Under the pieces are notes generated by a model that was given only the letters and a program-made list of their open reading frames with translations, searched no databases and was not told the DNA's origin. The translations under genes were made by a program, and so were the position numbers. Of a stretch of 64,000 nucleotides of DNA, positions 47,855 through 57,945 are shown in pieces (position 1 is the first letter of the stretch; each line of letters starts with the position of its first letter). The DNA is from Saccharicrinis sp965230625 (GTDB taxonomy: Bacteria > Bacteroidota > Bacteroidia > Bacteroidales > Marinilabiliaceae), in contig CBDDLL010000001.1 of NCBI GenBank assembly GCA_965230625.1, positions 5,022,001 through 5,086,000 of the forward strand. Direction: 5' to 3'.

Positions 47855-49291
47855 TTACTTTTTTAACAATTCTTTATCCCAATATTCCAAATGTTCTTCA
47901 TCACTTAAACCTGGATCTAATCCTCTTTTCTTCATTCCTCTTTTATAGTAGTTTTGCGATGATTTTACAGCCTTTTCTTCGAGCTCTTCAGACTCTCTAA
48001 TCATATCCTTTTCCCAAATAGCAAGTTTTGATTCCAGTTCTGTTAACAACTCTTTTTTCTTCTTTGCATATTTTTTGCAATCAGCCAAATTTTTATACTC
48101 TTCAGGATCTTTCTTAAGATCGTACAACTCTATAACTGGCTTTCTTTCTCTCATAAACAAGGACTGCTCTTCTGTTAGTTTTCCCTCTTTATACATTTTA
48201 TGCATAAGTGTATATACTGGATAATAGATTTTTTTATATCCACTCATTTGCATATAAGGTTTCTCAGGCATACGATTTAAGATTAAATGATATCGTCCAT
48301 CATAAATACTTCTAATTTCGTCAACTGCATCTCCACAACGATCACGCATTCCATAAATGTATTTTCTTTTCTCTGCCTTCTTAGTAAGCAAATCTTTTCC
48401 ATGCATATGTTCAGGCAGTTCAATTCCTGCTAATGCTAAAGAAGATGCTGATATATCTATTAAACTAACTAATTGTTTGTCCACTTTACCATCTGGCATA
48501 TATTTCGGTCCGTATACAACTAAAGGAACTTTTAAACTCTTATCATAAGCAAATTGCTTATCTCGAACATGAGGACGACCATGATCACCAAAAATAAATA
48601 TGATTGTATTATCAAGTTCTCCTTCCTCTTCTAATCGTTTGATATACTTACCAACAACTTTATCAAATAGCTGAACACTCTCCAGATACCACGTCCAATC
48701 CATTCTCGAAATAGAATCTTCAGGATAATAAGATGGTAAACGTACTTTATTATGATCTATAGGGTCTTCTGGATCGCGGTGAAAGGGACGGTGAGGATAA
48801 TAACACTGGATTTGTGCAAAGAAAGGCTGGCCTTCTTTACGTTTCTGCCAGTCTGTTCCATCATACATACCTTTATACTTAAAGTTGTAATCTGTTTTGC
48901 CCCATTTTGAAATATTTTTACTATTTCCATTTGTGCAAAAATACCCTGCTTCTCGGAAAAATTCAGTTATGGGTTTAATCCCTTCAGGAAGATTTTGTTT
49001 TTCTATTGTTCTATGAATTTGACCATTTACAGAGACCTGATGCATTCCTGTAATAAAAGCAGAACGACTAGCTGAACAGACAGAGCCTGTAGCATAAGCA
49101 TTAGTAAACCGAACACCTTGTTCAGCTAGTTTGTCAATATTGGGTGTTTTAACTTCAGGCTCACCGTAACATGCCAAATCATCACTTAAATCATCTGCTA
49201 TAATCCATAAAATATTAGGTTTATCTTGTGCAGAAATACTAAAAGTAGCTAGTATAAATATAAATGCAATAAAGTACCTATTAACACTCAT
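47855..49291 (-). CDS. Sulfatase (CSASR type), heparan-sulfatase-like
   Basis: Type I sulfatase of 478 residues. Signal peptide at residues 1-21 with cleavage at ISAQ, so secreted to the periplasm rather than lipidated. IADDLSDDLACYG (about 31-43) carries metal ligands and C72-S-A-S-R76 is the C-x-A-x-R form of the formylglycine site. FIFGDHGRPHVRDKQFAYD is characteristic of the heparan N-sulfatase-like branch, yet the locus context (GH2) argues for another substrate. It is the first gene after the palindrome pair at 49368-49404 and is cotranscribed with the next sulfatase and the GH2 gene. Confidence 0.93.
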   Translation of the reverse strand: MSVNRYFIAFIFILATFSISAQDKPNILWIIADDLSDDLACYGEPEVKTPNIDKLAEQGVRFTNAYATGSVCSASRSAFITGMHQVSVNGQIHRTIEKQNLPEGIKPITEFFREAGYFCTNGNSKNISKWGKTDYNFKYKGMYDGTDWQKRKEGQPFFAQIQCYYPHRPFHRDPEDPIDHNKVRLPSYYPEDSISRMDWTWYLESVQLFDKVVGKYIKRLEEEGELDNTIIFIFGDHGRPHVRDKQFAYDKSLKVPLVVYGPKYMPDGKVDKQLVSLIDISASSLALAGIELPEHMHGKDLLTKKAEKRKYIYGMRDRCGDAVDEIRSIYDGRYHLILNRMPEKPYMQMSGYKKIYYPVYTLMHKMYKEGKLTEEQSLFMRERKPVIELYDLKKDPEEYKNLADCKKYAKKKKELLTELESKLAIWEKDMIRESEELEEKAVKSSQNYYKRGMKKRGLDPGLSDEEHLEYWDKELLKK

Positions 49292-49367
49292 GACGCTTAT
49301 TTTTTGTGAATATGGAACAATTTAGTAAACAAAGCAATTCATGTAAAAAAGTAGGGTTACTTTCTTA

Positions 49368-49404
49368 GTCGAAAACGTTTTCTTTTAGCGAGAACGTTTT
49401 CGAC
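49368..49404. promoter_or_regulatory. Pair of near-identical palindromes, candidate operator for the sulfatase/GH2 genes
   Basis: GTCGAAAACGTTTTC (49368-49382) and GAGAACGTTTTCGAC (49390-49404) each contain a 12-base palindrome centred on CG (GAAAACGTTTTC perfect; GAGAACGTTTTC with one mismatch). The centres are 19 bases apart, about two helical turns. The whole site is also an inverted repeat with one mismatch. No T run follows on either strand, which argues against a terminator. The AACGTT-centred form resembles operators of LacI-family regulators. It lies 77 bases upstream of the 49291 start codon and 18 bases after the preceding sulfatase stop. Confidence 0.65.
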
Positions 49405-49422
49405 CATATTATATTTTATAGA

Positions 49423-50952
49423 TTATCTTGTTCCTTTTTCAGTTATAATTTTATCAAGCAATTCCGCCATTTCTTTTGCTTTCTTCTTCTTTTTTGTTGC
49501 AATGTTGTTTTCCTCGTAAATATCTTTTTCAAGATCATAAAGTTGTGGTTCTACTGATAATCCTCCTTCAATTTTTTTACCTTTTATCCAACCAGTTCCT
49601 TTTAAACTTTTTAGTGGCTTAATATATTTCCAGTTTCCACTTCGTAATGAGTAAGATGAAGCTTCTTCGAGCAAATATTCTCTACCTTTGTTATCTTCAC
49701 CTAGCCAAGTTGATAATTGATCATAACTATCAACAGCTTCTCCTTCTTTTAAATCATATCCAACAATTTTTGCAATTGATGCATAAATATCTACATGACC
49801 TACTAAAGCGTCACTTTTTACTCCAGCTTTAATACGTGCAGGCCAATATGCAATAGTTGGCACTCTTGTTCCCGCCTCATAACAACTATATTTTCCACCA
49901 CGATAAGGTCCGGCAGGTTTATGATCACCTAATAATTCTATTGCTTTGTCATCATACCCATCGCTTAAAACCGGTCCGTTATCTGATGAGAAAATTATTA
50001 ATGTATTTTCTAATTTACCTTTTTTTCGAAGATAATCTACTAATTGACCTGTTATATAATCCATTTGAACAATAGCATCTCCTCTTACACCCATATTTGT
50101 ACTTCCCTCGAAACGGTGATCAGGTAAACGTGGTACGTGAATATCATGAAATGCAAAGTATAAGAAGAAAGGATTATCTCCACTTTCATCAATAAAATTA
50201 TCTGCTTTTTGAAGCATCATATAAGGTACTGTTTCGTCCCTCCAACGTGCAGAGTTACCTCCACTCATATAACCTATTCGGCTAACTCCGTTTACAATGG
50301 TTTTTCCATGTTGACCATCAGCTCCATATCTAGCTAACTCCGGATTCTCTATATATGTTGGATCATTTCCTACTTTACCTTTATAACTTACTTTAATTGG
50401 ATCATTTTTATCTAAATTAACAACTTTCTGATTTTCTACCATCACACAAGGTACCCTATCTCCTGTTGCTGGAATTAGATAACTATAATCAAAACCAATT
50501 TCTTTTGGACCTGGTGTTATTCTTTCGTTCCAATTAACGTTTCCATCTCCTAAACCTAAATGCCACTTACCAATAACAGCTGTTTTATAACCTTTTTTCT
50601 GCAACATTGAGGCAATTGTTGGTGTTCCTGGCTTTATTAACGCTGGAGCGTCTCCTGGTAAAATACCTGCATTAGCTCTAAAAGCATAATTACCTGTTAA
50701 CAATGTATAACGAGATGGCGTACAAGTAGCTGCAGAACAATGTCCATCTGTAAACTTCACACCACCTTTGGCTAAAGCATCTACATTAGGAGTCTTTACT
50801 TCTGTTGCTCCATAACACGAAAGATCTCCATATCCAAGATCATCAACATATATAATTACTATGTTTGGATTTTCTTGCGCTTTAACAATTTCTGTACATG
50901 ATACACATAATACACCCATTAAAACGACGAATAGTTTTAAATAATTCTTCAT
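49423..50952 (-). CDS. Sulfatase (CTPSR type), arylsulfatase-like
   Basis: Type I sulfatase of 509 residues with an N-terminal signal (possibly lipidated at Cys19, VSC). YVDDLGYGDLSCYG (about 35-48) holds metal ligands and C77-T-P-S-R81 is the canonical formylglycine motif; GKWHLGLGDG and IFSSDNGPV follow, and YRGGKYSCYEAGTRVP is a typical substrate-pocket segment. It is similar in type to arylsulfatase A-like enzymes of marine Bacteroidota. It is separated from the upstream SusD gene by a terminator (51231-51256) and from the next sulfatase by the palindromic site, so it may be transcribed on its own. Confidence 0.93.
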   Translation of the reverse strand: MKNYLKLFVVLMGVLCVSCTEIVKAQENPNIVIIYVDDLGYGDLSCYGATEVKTPNVDALAKGGVKFTDGHCSAATCTPSRYTLLTGNYAFRANAGILPGDAPALIKPGTPTIASMLQKKGYKTAVIGKWHLGLGDGNVNWNERITPGPKEIGFDYSYLIPATGDRVPCVMVENQKVVNLDKNDPIKVSYKGKVGNDPTYIENPELARYGADGQHGKTIVNGVSRIGYMSGGNSARWRDETVPYMMLQKADNFIDESGDNPFFLYFAFHDIHVPRLPDHRFEGSTNMGVRGDAIVQMDYITGQLVDYLRKKGKLENTLIIFSSDNGPVLSDGYDDKAIELLGDHKPAGPYRGGKYSCYEAGTRVPTIAYWPARIKAGVKSDALVGHVDIYASIAKIVGYDLKEGEAVDSYDQLSTWLGEDNKGREYLLEEASSYSLRSGNWKYIKPLKSLKGTGWIKGKKIEGGLSVEPQLYDLEKDIYEENNIATKKKKKAKEMAELLDKIITEKGTR

Positions 50953-51272
50953 TATGATTAATATTTTATTAATAATATATCCTTGTCCTTTATTCCATTC
51001 ATAACACTAGAAGGAAACCACAAATTTTACACTTATATGTCAAATAACATAATAATTCAACTAATGTTACTTTAATAATACATTTTATTAACTGCATTTA
51101 ACTATCGATAACATATATTTAATACAATAAATATCATCGATACTTAAATCCAAATTTAAATACTATTAAGATCTATAAGGTATTTTATATTATACATAAA
51201 ATGTAAAATGAACTACAATATATAAATAATAAAAACGGCTGCCGTTGCAGCCGTTTCCGTTTATGAAGCATA
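50953..51272. other. Intergenic region between SusD and sulfatase genes
   Basis: About 320 A/T-rich bases. The right end carries a terminator (51231-51256). The remainder must hold the promoter of the sulfatase gene at 49423-50952, but I could not identify a convincing -7/-33 pair. No reading frame of note. Confidence 0.5.
51231..51256 (-). terminator. Terminator at the end of the SusCD operon
   Basis: Perfect 10-base stem AAACGGCTGC (51233-51242) / GCAGCCGTTT (51247-51256) with a CGTT loop, followed by TTTTTATTATTT on the minus strand. It lies 17 bases after the SusD stop codon. Confidence 0.9.
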
Positions 51273-53102
51273 CTACCAACCGGTGTTTTGAGGAATATTA
51301 ACTCCTCCAAACACCTCTGAACGTGGTATAGGATATAATTCCATATGACTTTCGAAGACTCTTTCTTCTACTACTTTTTTAGTATAGGTATATTCGTACA
51401 CAATATCCCAAAGTAAATTACCTTCTTCGTCTTTATCTTGAATATCATCATTATCTTCATCCCTCGCAATACGTTCTCCTTCTTCTCTTACAATACTAAC
51501 ACCATGTACAGGTTGATTCAATACATCTTCTGCTATTTTCCATCTACGTACATCCCAATGGCGATGATCTTCAAATGCTAATTCGACTCTACGCTCTTTA
51601 CGAAGTTTTTCACTAAATTCATCAGCATCAGCAGCAACTACATCAGGCATACCTGCTCTTCCTCTGACTTCATTAATTGCTTCTCTTGCTGTTTTTCCGT
51701 AACCTTCAGGATCTGCATCTGGGCCATGAAGTTCATTCATCGCTTCCGCATAGTTTAAAAGAACCTCTGCATAGCGGAATACGAACCAAAAGTGCTTAGA
51801 TGCATCTCCATTTTGTAAATCTAAATCTGTATCAATGTACTTTTTTAAATAATATCCTGTTCTTGTACCAATTATATCCTTTTGAACTGGACCATCAAAA
51901 CCTCCATTAAAGGTTTCTACTTCGCGAGCCTTATCTGCATTACCTACTGTCATATTAAAACCATTGTAAATAATTGTAGCTGCAAATCGAGGATCTCTAT
52001 TGGCATAAGGATTTTCAGAATCAAATGCAGGATCATCACTTATAAAACCATTCTCGGTTAAAGTTACTGCATAACCATTTTTAGTTTCGTAACAGTCTAC
52101 TAAATCCTGAGTTGGATTTGTAAATCCTTTACCCATATCAAAACCTACTGGATAGTTATCTTTCTCTAACTGATTTTTATTTTTATTTTTCTCAGCGTTA
52201 GAATTTTCATTACCTCTTATATCAAAAATTACATCATTATTAGTAAAATGGAGATTATTACCTGGTGTAAAAATGTTACTATAATTAACACCAGAAACGG
52301 CATAGTTCATATTAAATAGTTTTGAAGCATTTACAACACAACTATCATAATATGCATCATTTTCTCCATCTGGATTATGTTGCTTACTTGCAGCATATAA
52401 AAACGCTCTTGCTTTTAATGCATATGCAGCTCCTTTCGTTGCATGTCCTATTTCATCAGTATCGAGCTCTGACTTTACGGGTAAAAATTTTAATGCTTCA
52501 TCACATGTAGCACCAATAAAATCAACTACTTCTGCAAAACTTTTCTTTGAAGTCTCCAACGGAGTATCCTCATCTTTCCACTCTTCAACAATAGGAACAG
52601 AACCATATCTTTTAATTAGTTCGAAATAGAATAATGCTTTCAAAAAGCGCGCTTCCCCTCTCCAATTTACAAGATCTGCAGAATCTGAAGAATAAGATCC
52701 CCCCTCGATGTTATTGATATCTTTATATAAAGTTAAAGTATCAGAATTTTTAATAAAACTATCTGCTAATCTAATACCTTCATAGTTTTTATCCCAAGCT
52801 CCATTGGGGTGATCAAAACTACTTAACGATCCTGTATTAAAACGTTCTACATTACTAAAAAGACCAGAGTGTTCAGCATCATCTGTTGTTGATGCTAAGA
52901 ATGCTCCATCCACATAATCAAATGTACTTGGCACTTTATCATAAATAGAGGCTAAGTATCTTTTTACATACGCGTACTCTGTCCAGACCAATTCATCAGT
53001 CCAAGCTTTATCTTCATCGTACTCAAGGTAATCGCAAGATATTGGCAAAACAGTCAACATCAGTACAGTAAGTACCTTTAGTATATATTTTATTTTCTTC
53101 AT
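51273..53102 (-). CDS. SusD/RagB-family glycan-binding lipoprotein (second pair)
   Basis: Outer membrane lipoprotein that binds oligosaccharides and acts as the lid of the TonB-dependent SusC transporter. A lipoprotein signal ends at Cys23 (PISC). The 609-residue protein has TPR-like helices (AKALFYFELIKRYGSVPIV near 155, KARAFLYAASK near 230) and the C-terminal SusD block (YRYAEVLLNYAEAMNE, INEVRGRAGMPDV, RRVELAFEDHRHWDVRRW, IPRSEV). It follows its SusC partner by 10 bases and closes the four-gene transporter operon at a terminator. Confidence 0.95.
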   Translation of the reverse strand: MKKIKYILKVLTVLMLTVLPISCDYLEYDEDKAWTDELVWTEYAYVKRYLASIYDKVPSTFDYVDGAFLASTTDDAEHSGLFSNVERFNTGSLSSFDHPNGAWDKNYEGIRLADSFIKNSDTLTLYKDINNIEGGSYSSDSADLVNWRGEARFLKALFYFELIKRYGSVPIVEEWKDEDTPLETSKKSFAEVVDFIGATCDEALKFLPVKSELDTDEIGHATKGAAYALKARAFLYAASKQHNPDGENDAYYDSCVVNASKLFNMNYAVSGVNYSNIFTPGNNLHFTNNDVIFDIRGNENSNAEKNKNKNQLEKDNYPVGFDMGKGFTNPTQDLVDCYETKNGYAVTLTENGFISDDPAFDSENPYANRDPRFAATIIYNGFNMTVGNADKAREVETFNGGFDGPVQKDIIGTRTGYYLKKYIDTDLDLQNGDASKHFWFVFRYAEVLLNYAEAMNELHGPDADPEGYGKTAREAINEVRGRAGMPDVVAADADEFSEKLRKERRVELAFEDHRHWDVRRWKIAEDVLNQPVHGVSIVREEGERIARDEDNDDIQDKDEEGNLLWDIVYEYTYTKKVVEERVFESHMELYPIPRSEVFGGVNIPQNTGW

Positions 53103-53112
53103 GATATCCTAA

Positions 53113-56100
53113 TTAAAATTGAATATTAACACCAATATTATACGACTTTAGTAATGGATGACCTGATCTTACTTCAGGATCTAAATCTGCGTCCATATTG
53201 TCAATTACCAACATATTATGTCCTCTTACATATAATTTTGCCGAAGACATTCCTAATTTGCTTATTAATGAAACCGGAAATTTATATCCTAATTCCGCTG
53301 TTCTTAATCTCATAAAGTTTCCATTTTGGAGATACAAAGTACTTTCAACATAGTTATTATAATTATCCCCAGCAGTTAAGCGTGGCAACTTTGCATTACT
53401 TGTTCTTCCATCAGTCCAATAATTATTGGCTGCATATTTTGAAATGTTATTATAACCATCATTTAAAGGACGAAACATTAAATGATTATTCATCATGATA
53501 TCTCGTTTAGCGTTTCCATCTAATAATGCTTTAAAATATACACCTTTGTAATCTGCTCCAATATTAATTCCATAATTTAACTCTGGAAAACTGTTTCCAA
53601 TTACTTCTACATCTTGTTTGTCAATGATATTATCATCACCTTTAATGTTTTTATATTTTACATCACCAGGTTGCACTGAGTACAAAGTATTTTCAGGACT
53701 ACTTGTAATATCCTGAGGATCTGAATAAAATCCATCAGCAACAAATCCATATATAGCATCAATCGAATTTCCGATTTTTGATTGTGGATCTTTTGCTACT
53801 TCGTACCTTTTTGTAATTTCATTTTTAGCAAAACCAAGATTCGATTCTACATACCATGATAAACCATTAGCCATTTTGTTTGAGTAACCTAAAGTAATCT
53901 CAACACCAGAATTTTTCACCTCACCATAGTTAACTTGTGGTAAAGTAATACCAGTCATTGCTGTAACATCATTATCACGTGATTGTAATATGTCTGTTCT
54001 CTTTTCATTAAAATAGTCGAATGACACATTAACCTTTTTTAATGAAATTAAATCAAATCCAATATTAAACTGGGATCCTTTTTCCCACTCAGCATCAGGA
54101 TTGGCAATATCTTTTTCAGAAAGTCCATCTGTTGATGATACTCCAGTATCACCAAATTTAATTTTTTTCCCATCCTCACCATACGTTGATAAATATGCAA
54201 ACCTTCTATAACCATCTAATAGGCTATTACCTACAATACCATAACTTGTGCGAACTTTCAAATAGTCTACCCAAGATATACTCTTCATAAAATCTTCTTT
54301 TGAAGCTTCCCAAGCAAAACCTGCTGCCGGGAAAAATCCAAATTGCTGATCCGGATTATATGCATTACTCCCGTTGTAGGAAGCTACTAAATCAACAAAG
54401 TACTTATCTTTATATCCATAATTAAACCTGCCGGAGAATCCTTGATAACGATAAGGCTCTGCGTCATTTCGATAGATTAATTCCCTATTCTCATATAAAA
54501 CAGTACAATCATATGAATGCTCACCAACAACTTTTGCGTAATTTAAATAGGTTCTAAAAGTTTGCGTTCTATCTTGATTTGCAGGTCTATCTGGTTTATT
54601 TTCCTTTTCTTTATTCGTGATAGTTTGTTCTGTTCCGTAAGGTAAATAGTTAACCTGAGTAGATCCATCAGGTAAGGTTACTAATTCCCTATCATAGACA
54701 ATATATTTAGCAACAAATTGCTCTTTCGCATCAAAGGTGTTTAAGAATGATGTTTCAATACTTCCTGTTAAACCATCTAGAATATAATCCATTTGATGAT
54801 TTAAACGTAAATTAAAATTTACAAAACGTGTATGTTTTTCGTTATAACCACGCGAAGCTATTTCACCCATTGGGTTTTTACGGTATTGATTTGATCCGCC
54901 ATATGATCCATCTTCGTTATACATTACATAACGATTTGCCGGACTGTTATAAATATTATTGATTAGGTTATCAGTACCTGCCTCTGGATCGTTTCTATTT
55001 TCGATTCGTCCGCCAATGCCTAGTTGAAGATCTAATCTTTTATTTAACTCAATATCTGCATTCGTTCTAAAATTAATTCTGGAAAATCTATTTGCAGTGC
55101 TATATTGATCATTCTCTTCTGTATGCTTAAATAATCCATCTGCATACATATAGCTTAATAAAGAATAATATTTTACTTTATTAGAACCTCCTCTAAACTC
55201 AATACTAGCATTAGCATAAGATGTTGATTTTTTTAACATTTCATCCTGCCAATCAATATTGGGATAGTTATAAGGATCTCCTCCTGTTTTATATCCCTTC
55301 AACTGCTCATTTGAATACCTTGCAGGTATACCATCATTTGCATGTGCCTCATTAACCATTGTGGCATAATCATATGCATTAACAAATTCGGGCATTGTTA
55401 CAGGAGATAAAAGTCCATAATCGGCATTTACATTAAATTTAGATTTACCAATTTTACCTCTCTTGGTAGTAACAAGTATAACTCCATTAGCAGCTCTCAT
55501 TCCATACATAGCAGTAGCCACCGCATCTTTTAATATAGTAACACTTTCAATTTCGTGACTGTTTAAATGTGCAAAATCACTTTCGAAACCATCTACTAAA
55601 ACAAGTGGAGCATTATCTCTAAATGTGCTTTTCCCACGAATAAAGAAATCTAAATCGTTACTCCCCGGCTCACCTTTAGATTGTACTGTTGTTAAACCTG
55701 CTAATTGTCCAATTACTGCATGATGCGTATTTGTAAAACTTGTTTCCCCAATTTTTTCAGCTGTTACAACATCAATTGCAGCAGATGTTTTACGTCGGTT
55801 AATTTTACCATAAGCTGCATCAACATCAGTATTAAAAGGATTACTATAAATTACAATATTTAGAGCTCCTTCGTCAACTACTATTTTATTTACTATTAAT
55901 TCATCTAGTAAAATATTTAAAACATCACCTGTTTTTGCACTTATTTCAAATGATCCATCAGAATCCGAAATACTTTGAATACCTGTAGTAATATTTTTTA
56001 CTACATATCCCATTAAGGGACTATTATTACCATCTTTAATTGTTCCTGTTTTTGATTGCGCTAATAGTGCATTTACAGAAACCATTAAAAACAGTAACAG

Positions 56101-56133
56101 TATTAATAATTTATTATATTTTAATGTCTTCAT
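53113..56133 (-). CDS. SusC-family TonB-dependent transporter, divergent N-terminus (second pair)
   Basis: A 1006-residue outer membrane transporter that imports glycans with SusD. Signal peptide (1-25, ending LLAQ), a short degenerate carboxypeptidase-regulatory-like domain (about 28-95), plug domain (about 115-225: ESVTILKDAVATAMYGMRAANGVILVTTKRG) and a 22-strand-type barrel ending in a terminal aromatic residue (IQF). The usual E-V-V-V-V-G-Y-G-T-Q TonB-box/junction sequence is replaced by FNTDVDAAYGKINRRKTSAAIDVV, unlike its neighbour. It starts 14 bases after the upstream SusD gene and belongs to one four-gene operon. TonB dependence is likely but its interaction segment is unusual. Confidence 0.93.
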   Translation of the reverse strand: MKTLKYNKLLILLLFLMVSVNALLAQSKTGTIKDGNNSPLMGYVVKNITTGIQSISDSDGSFEISAKTGDVLNILLDELIVNKIVVDEGALNIVIYSNPFNTDVDAAYGKINRRKTSAAIDVVTAEKIGETSFTNTHHAVIGQLAGLTTVQSKGEPGSNDLDFFIRGKSTFRDNAPLVLVDGFESDFAHLNSHEIESVTILKDAVATAMYGMRAANGVILVTTKRGKIGKSKFNVNADYGLLSPVTMPEFVNAYDYATMVNEAHANDGIPARYSNEQLKGYKTGGDPYNYPNIDWQDEMLKKSTSYANASIEFRGGSNKVKYYSLLSYMYADGLFKHTEENDQYSTANRFSRINFRTNADIELNKRLDLQLGIGGRIENRNDPEAGTDNLINNIYNSPANRYVMYNEDGSYGGSNQYRKNPMGEIASRGYNEKHTRFVNFNLRLNHQMDYILDGLTGSIETSFLNTFDAKEQFVAKYIVYDRELVTLPDGSTQVNYLPYGTEQTITNKEKENKPDRPANQDRTQTFRTYLNYAKVVGEHSYDCTVLYENRELIYRNDAEPYRYQGFSGRFNYGYKDKYFVDLVASYNGSNAYNPDQQFGFFPAAGFAWEASKEDFMKSISWVDYLKVRTSYGIVGNSLLDGYRRFAYLSTYGEDGKKIKFGDTGVSSTDGLSEKDIANPDAEWEKGSQFNIGFDLISLKKVNVSFDYFNEKRTDILQSRDNDVTAMTGITLPQVNYGEVKNSGVEITLGYSNKMANGLSWYVESNLGFAKNEITKRYEVAKDPQSKIGNSIDAIYGFVADGFYSDPQDITSSPENTLYSVQPGDVKYKNIKGDDNIIDKQDVEVIGNSFPELNYGINIGADYKGVYFKALLDGNAKRDIMMNNHLMFRPLNDGYNNISKYAANNYWTDGRTSNAKLPRLTAGDNYNNYVESTLYLQNGNFMRLRTAELGYKFPVSLISKLGMSSAKLYVRGHNMLVIDNMDADLDPEVRSGHPLLKSYNIGVNIQF

Positions 56134-56147
56134 AAAATTCGCTTTTA

Positions 56148-57929
56148 TTAATTGTAACCAGGATTTTGAATCAAACCTAATTCAAGATTTAACTCATAGT
56201 ATGGGAATGGCATTAAATACAACTTATCCTCCCAAACTCTTTGCAAAATGTCTGGACATTTTCTGATTTCATATTCTCCATTAGCTACTCTTACCACTCC
56301 ATATTTATCTGCACCAATAGTTTTGTCGGCAATTTTCCATCTCTTAACATCAAACAAACGTTGATCTTCAAATGCTAACTCTACTGCTCTTTCATCGTAA
56401 ATAGCTTGCCTCATTTCCTCTTGACCCAATAATGGAATATCAGGCATGTCTACTCGCCTTCTAGTTTGATTCAAATAATTGGCAATTTCTGTATCTCCTG
56501 GTTTGTATTCATTAAGTGCTTCTGCATAGTTTAAATACAATTCGGATAGTCTCATATAGAAATAAGCTGCATCGAATTTCAATGTCTTATCAGTATAATG
56601 TTCCTCATGTAAGAATTTTCGCATAAAAAATCCAGAAGACCACCCCTGTACTAATTTCTTATTATCGCTATTAGTACTGATTTTTGCACCTCCAAAAGTT
56701 GCTCTATCATGAACTACCGAAGCATGAAACCTAGGATCCATATTTTCCCATGGATTATCTGAATTCAGATTAACTGGTGATCCATCCTTTGTATCATATT
56801 TCTCAACCATATTTTGAGTAACACTTGTCATACCAGCATCTTTGTTACTTCCTGTTTTGGGTCCTGGTACCATATGCCTTCTATATAATGAATTACCTTT
56901 AGCTTCTTTGGTACCACCTCGACGTGAGAATAAAATAACCTCAGAATTGGAAATAATATCTCTGGTTGCCAACGTATAATCATCTTGAGGATTACCAGTA
57001 TCTACCAACTTATAATTTTTTGAATGGCAATAATCAATTGCTTCTTTAGATACGGTTGCTGCTTTTTGCCAAAGTGATTCATCATAGTTACCCATAGTAA
57101 TTAATTCGGGATGCTCATAAGTTGGAATATATGGAGTTGCTGTATTAAACAATGGGCTTGCTGCTAATAACCATAATCGAGATCTTAAGAAATATGCTGC
57201 AGCTCGAGTAACTCTACCTTGATTTACATCACTATAAGATTCAGGTAGATTAGGTAATGCTTCCATAATTAAATCATCAACATTTTGAATGATATCTTTT
57301 AAAGGAAGACGTGTTTGATCAAAACTCTCATTCAAATCTAAAACTCTATCTACCCAAGGTACACTACCATACCTTTTTATTAACTCATAATATCCTATTG
57401 CTACTAATAATTGAGCCTGAGCCTTTGTTTCTCTTTTCCATTCTTCACTTGCACCTTTAACATTATCAACACCACTTAAAAATAAAAAAGCCCTTCTAAA
57501 ATATAGGTATGGTTCCTCATAGATATGTTCGACATAATCTCTACCATTACGTTTTAAGTCACCTTTTGAACCATTTACTCCAATATTATATTGTGTCATT
57601 TTACATTGACCATAATAAAATGTAATTGGTCCAGCCCATGGAGAAATAGTTACTGCTTCATCTGTAATACCTGCTGTAATTGCCGTCAGTATTTTAGCAT
57701 CATTTCTATATCCCCCTTCTTTTGCTCCAAAATTTGTTGGCCAATTATAAGGTATTAAGTAATAAGCACTATTTAAAAGTTTCTCAGCATTGATAGGACT
57801 ATTAAAAATAGTATCCTGTGTAATATTTTGTTCGATTGGATCTTCGAAAAAATCATTACATGCACTAAGTAATAAAATTAAAAGAGTTGCCAATCCAAAC
57901 CCCTTTACATATATATTTATCTTTCTCAT
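56148..57929 (-). CDS. SusD/RagB-family glycan-binding lipoprotein (first pair)
   Basis: Partner of the SusC protein encoded immediately upstream. The lipoprotein signal ends at LLSAC followed by NDFFEDPIEQ, typical of SusD. Helical repeats and the C-terminal block are evident: FYMRLSELYLNYAEALNEY, RRRVDMPDIP, ERAVELAFEDQRLFDVKRWK. The frame is open to an ATG at 57959, but that start would overlap the SusC gene and put ten polar residues before the lipoprotein signal; I chose the ATG at 57929, 17 bases beyond the SusC stop. The product is then 593 residues. Confidence 0.93.
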   Translation of the reverse strand: MRKINIYVKGFGLATLLILLLSACNDFFEDPIEQNITQDTIFNSPINAEKLLNSAYYLIPYNWPTNFGAKEGGYRNDAKILTAITAGITDEAVTISPWAGPITFYYGQCKMTQYNIGVNGSKGDLKRNGRDYVEHIYEEPYLYFRRAFLFLSGVDNVKGASEEWKRETKAQAQLLVAIGYYELIKRYGSVPWVDRVLDLNESFDQTRLPLKDIIQNVDDLIMEALPNLPESYSDVNQGRVTRAAAYFLRSRLWLLAASPLFNTATPYIPTYEHPELITMGNYDESLWQKAATVSKEAIDYCHSKNYKLVDTGNPQDDYTLATRDIISNSEVILFSRRGGTKEAKGNSLYRRHMVPGPKTGSNKDAGMTSVTQNMVEKYDTKDGSPVNLNSDNPWENMDPRFHASVVHDRATFGGAKISTNSDNKKLVQGWSSGFFMRKFLHEEHYTDKTLKFDAAYFYMRLSELYLNYAEALNEYKPGDTEIANYLNQTRRRVDMPDIPLLGQEEMRQAIYDERAVELAFEDQRLFDVKRWKIADKTIGADKYGVVRVANGEYEIRKCPDILQRVWEDKLYLMPFPYYELNLELGLIQNPGYN

Positions 57930-57945
57930 TTTATCACACGTTTTA

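Noticed and set aside
47676..47948. 90-codon plus-strand frame across the junction of two sulfatase genes
   Set aside because: Overlaps both conserved genes in antisense and has no start context or homology that I recognise.
49368..49404. Inverted repeat as a transcription terminator of the upstream sulfatase gene
   Set aside because: No T run on either strand after the stem, and each half is itself a palindrome, which fits a protein-binding site better; not fully excluded.
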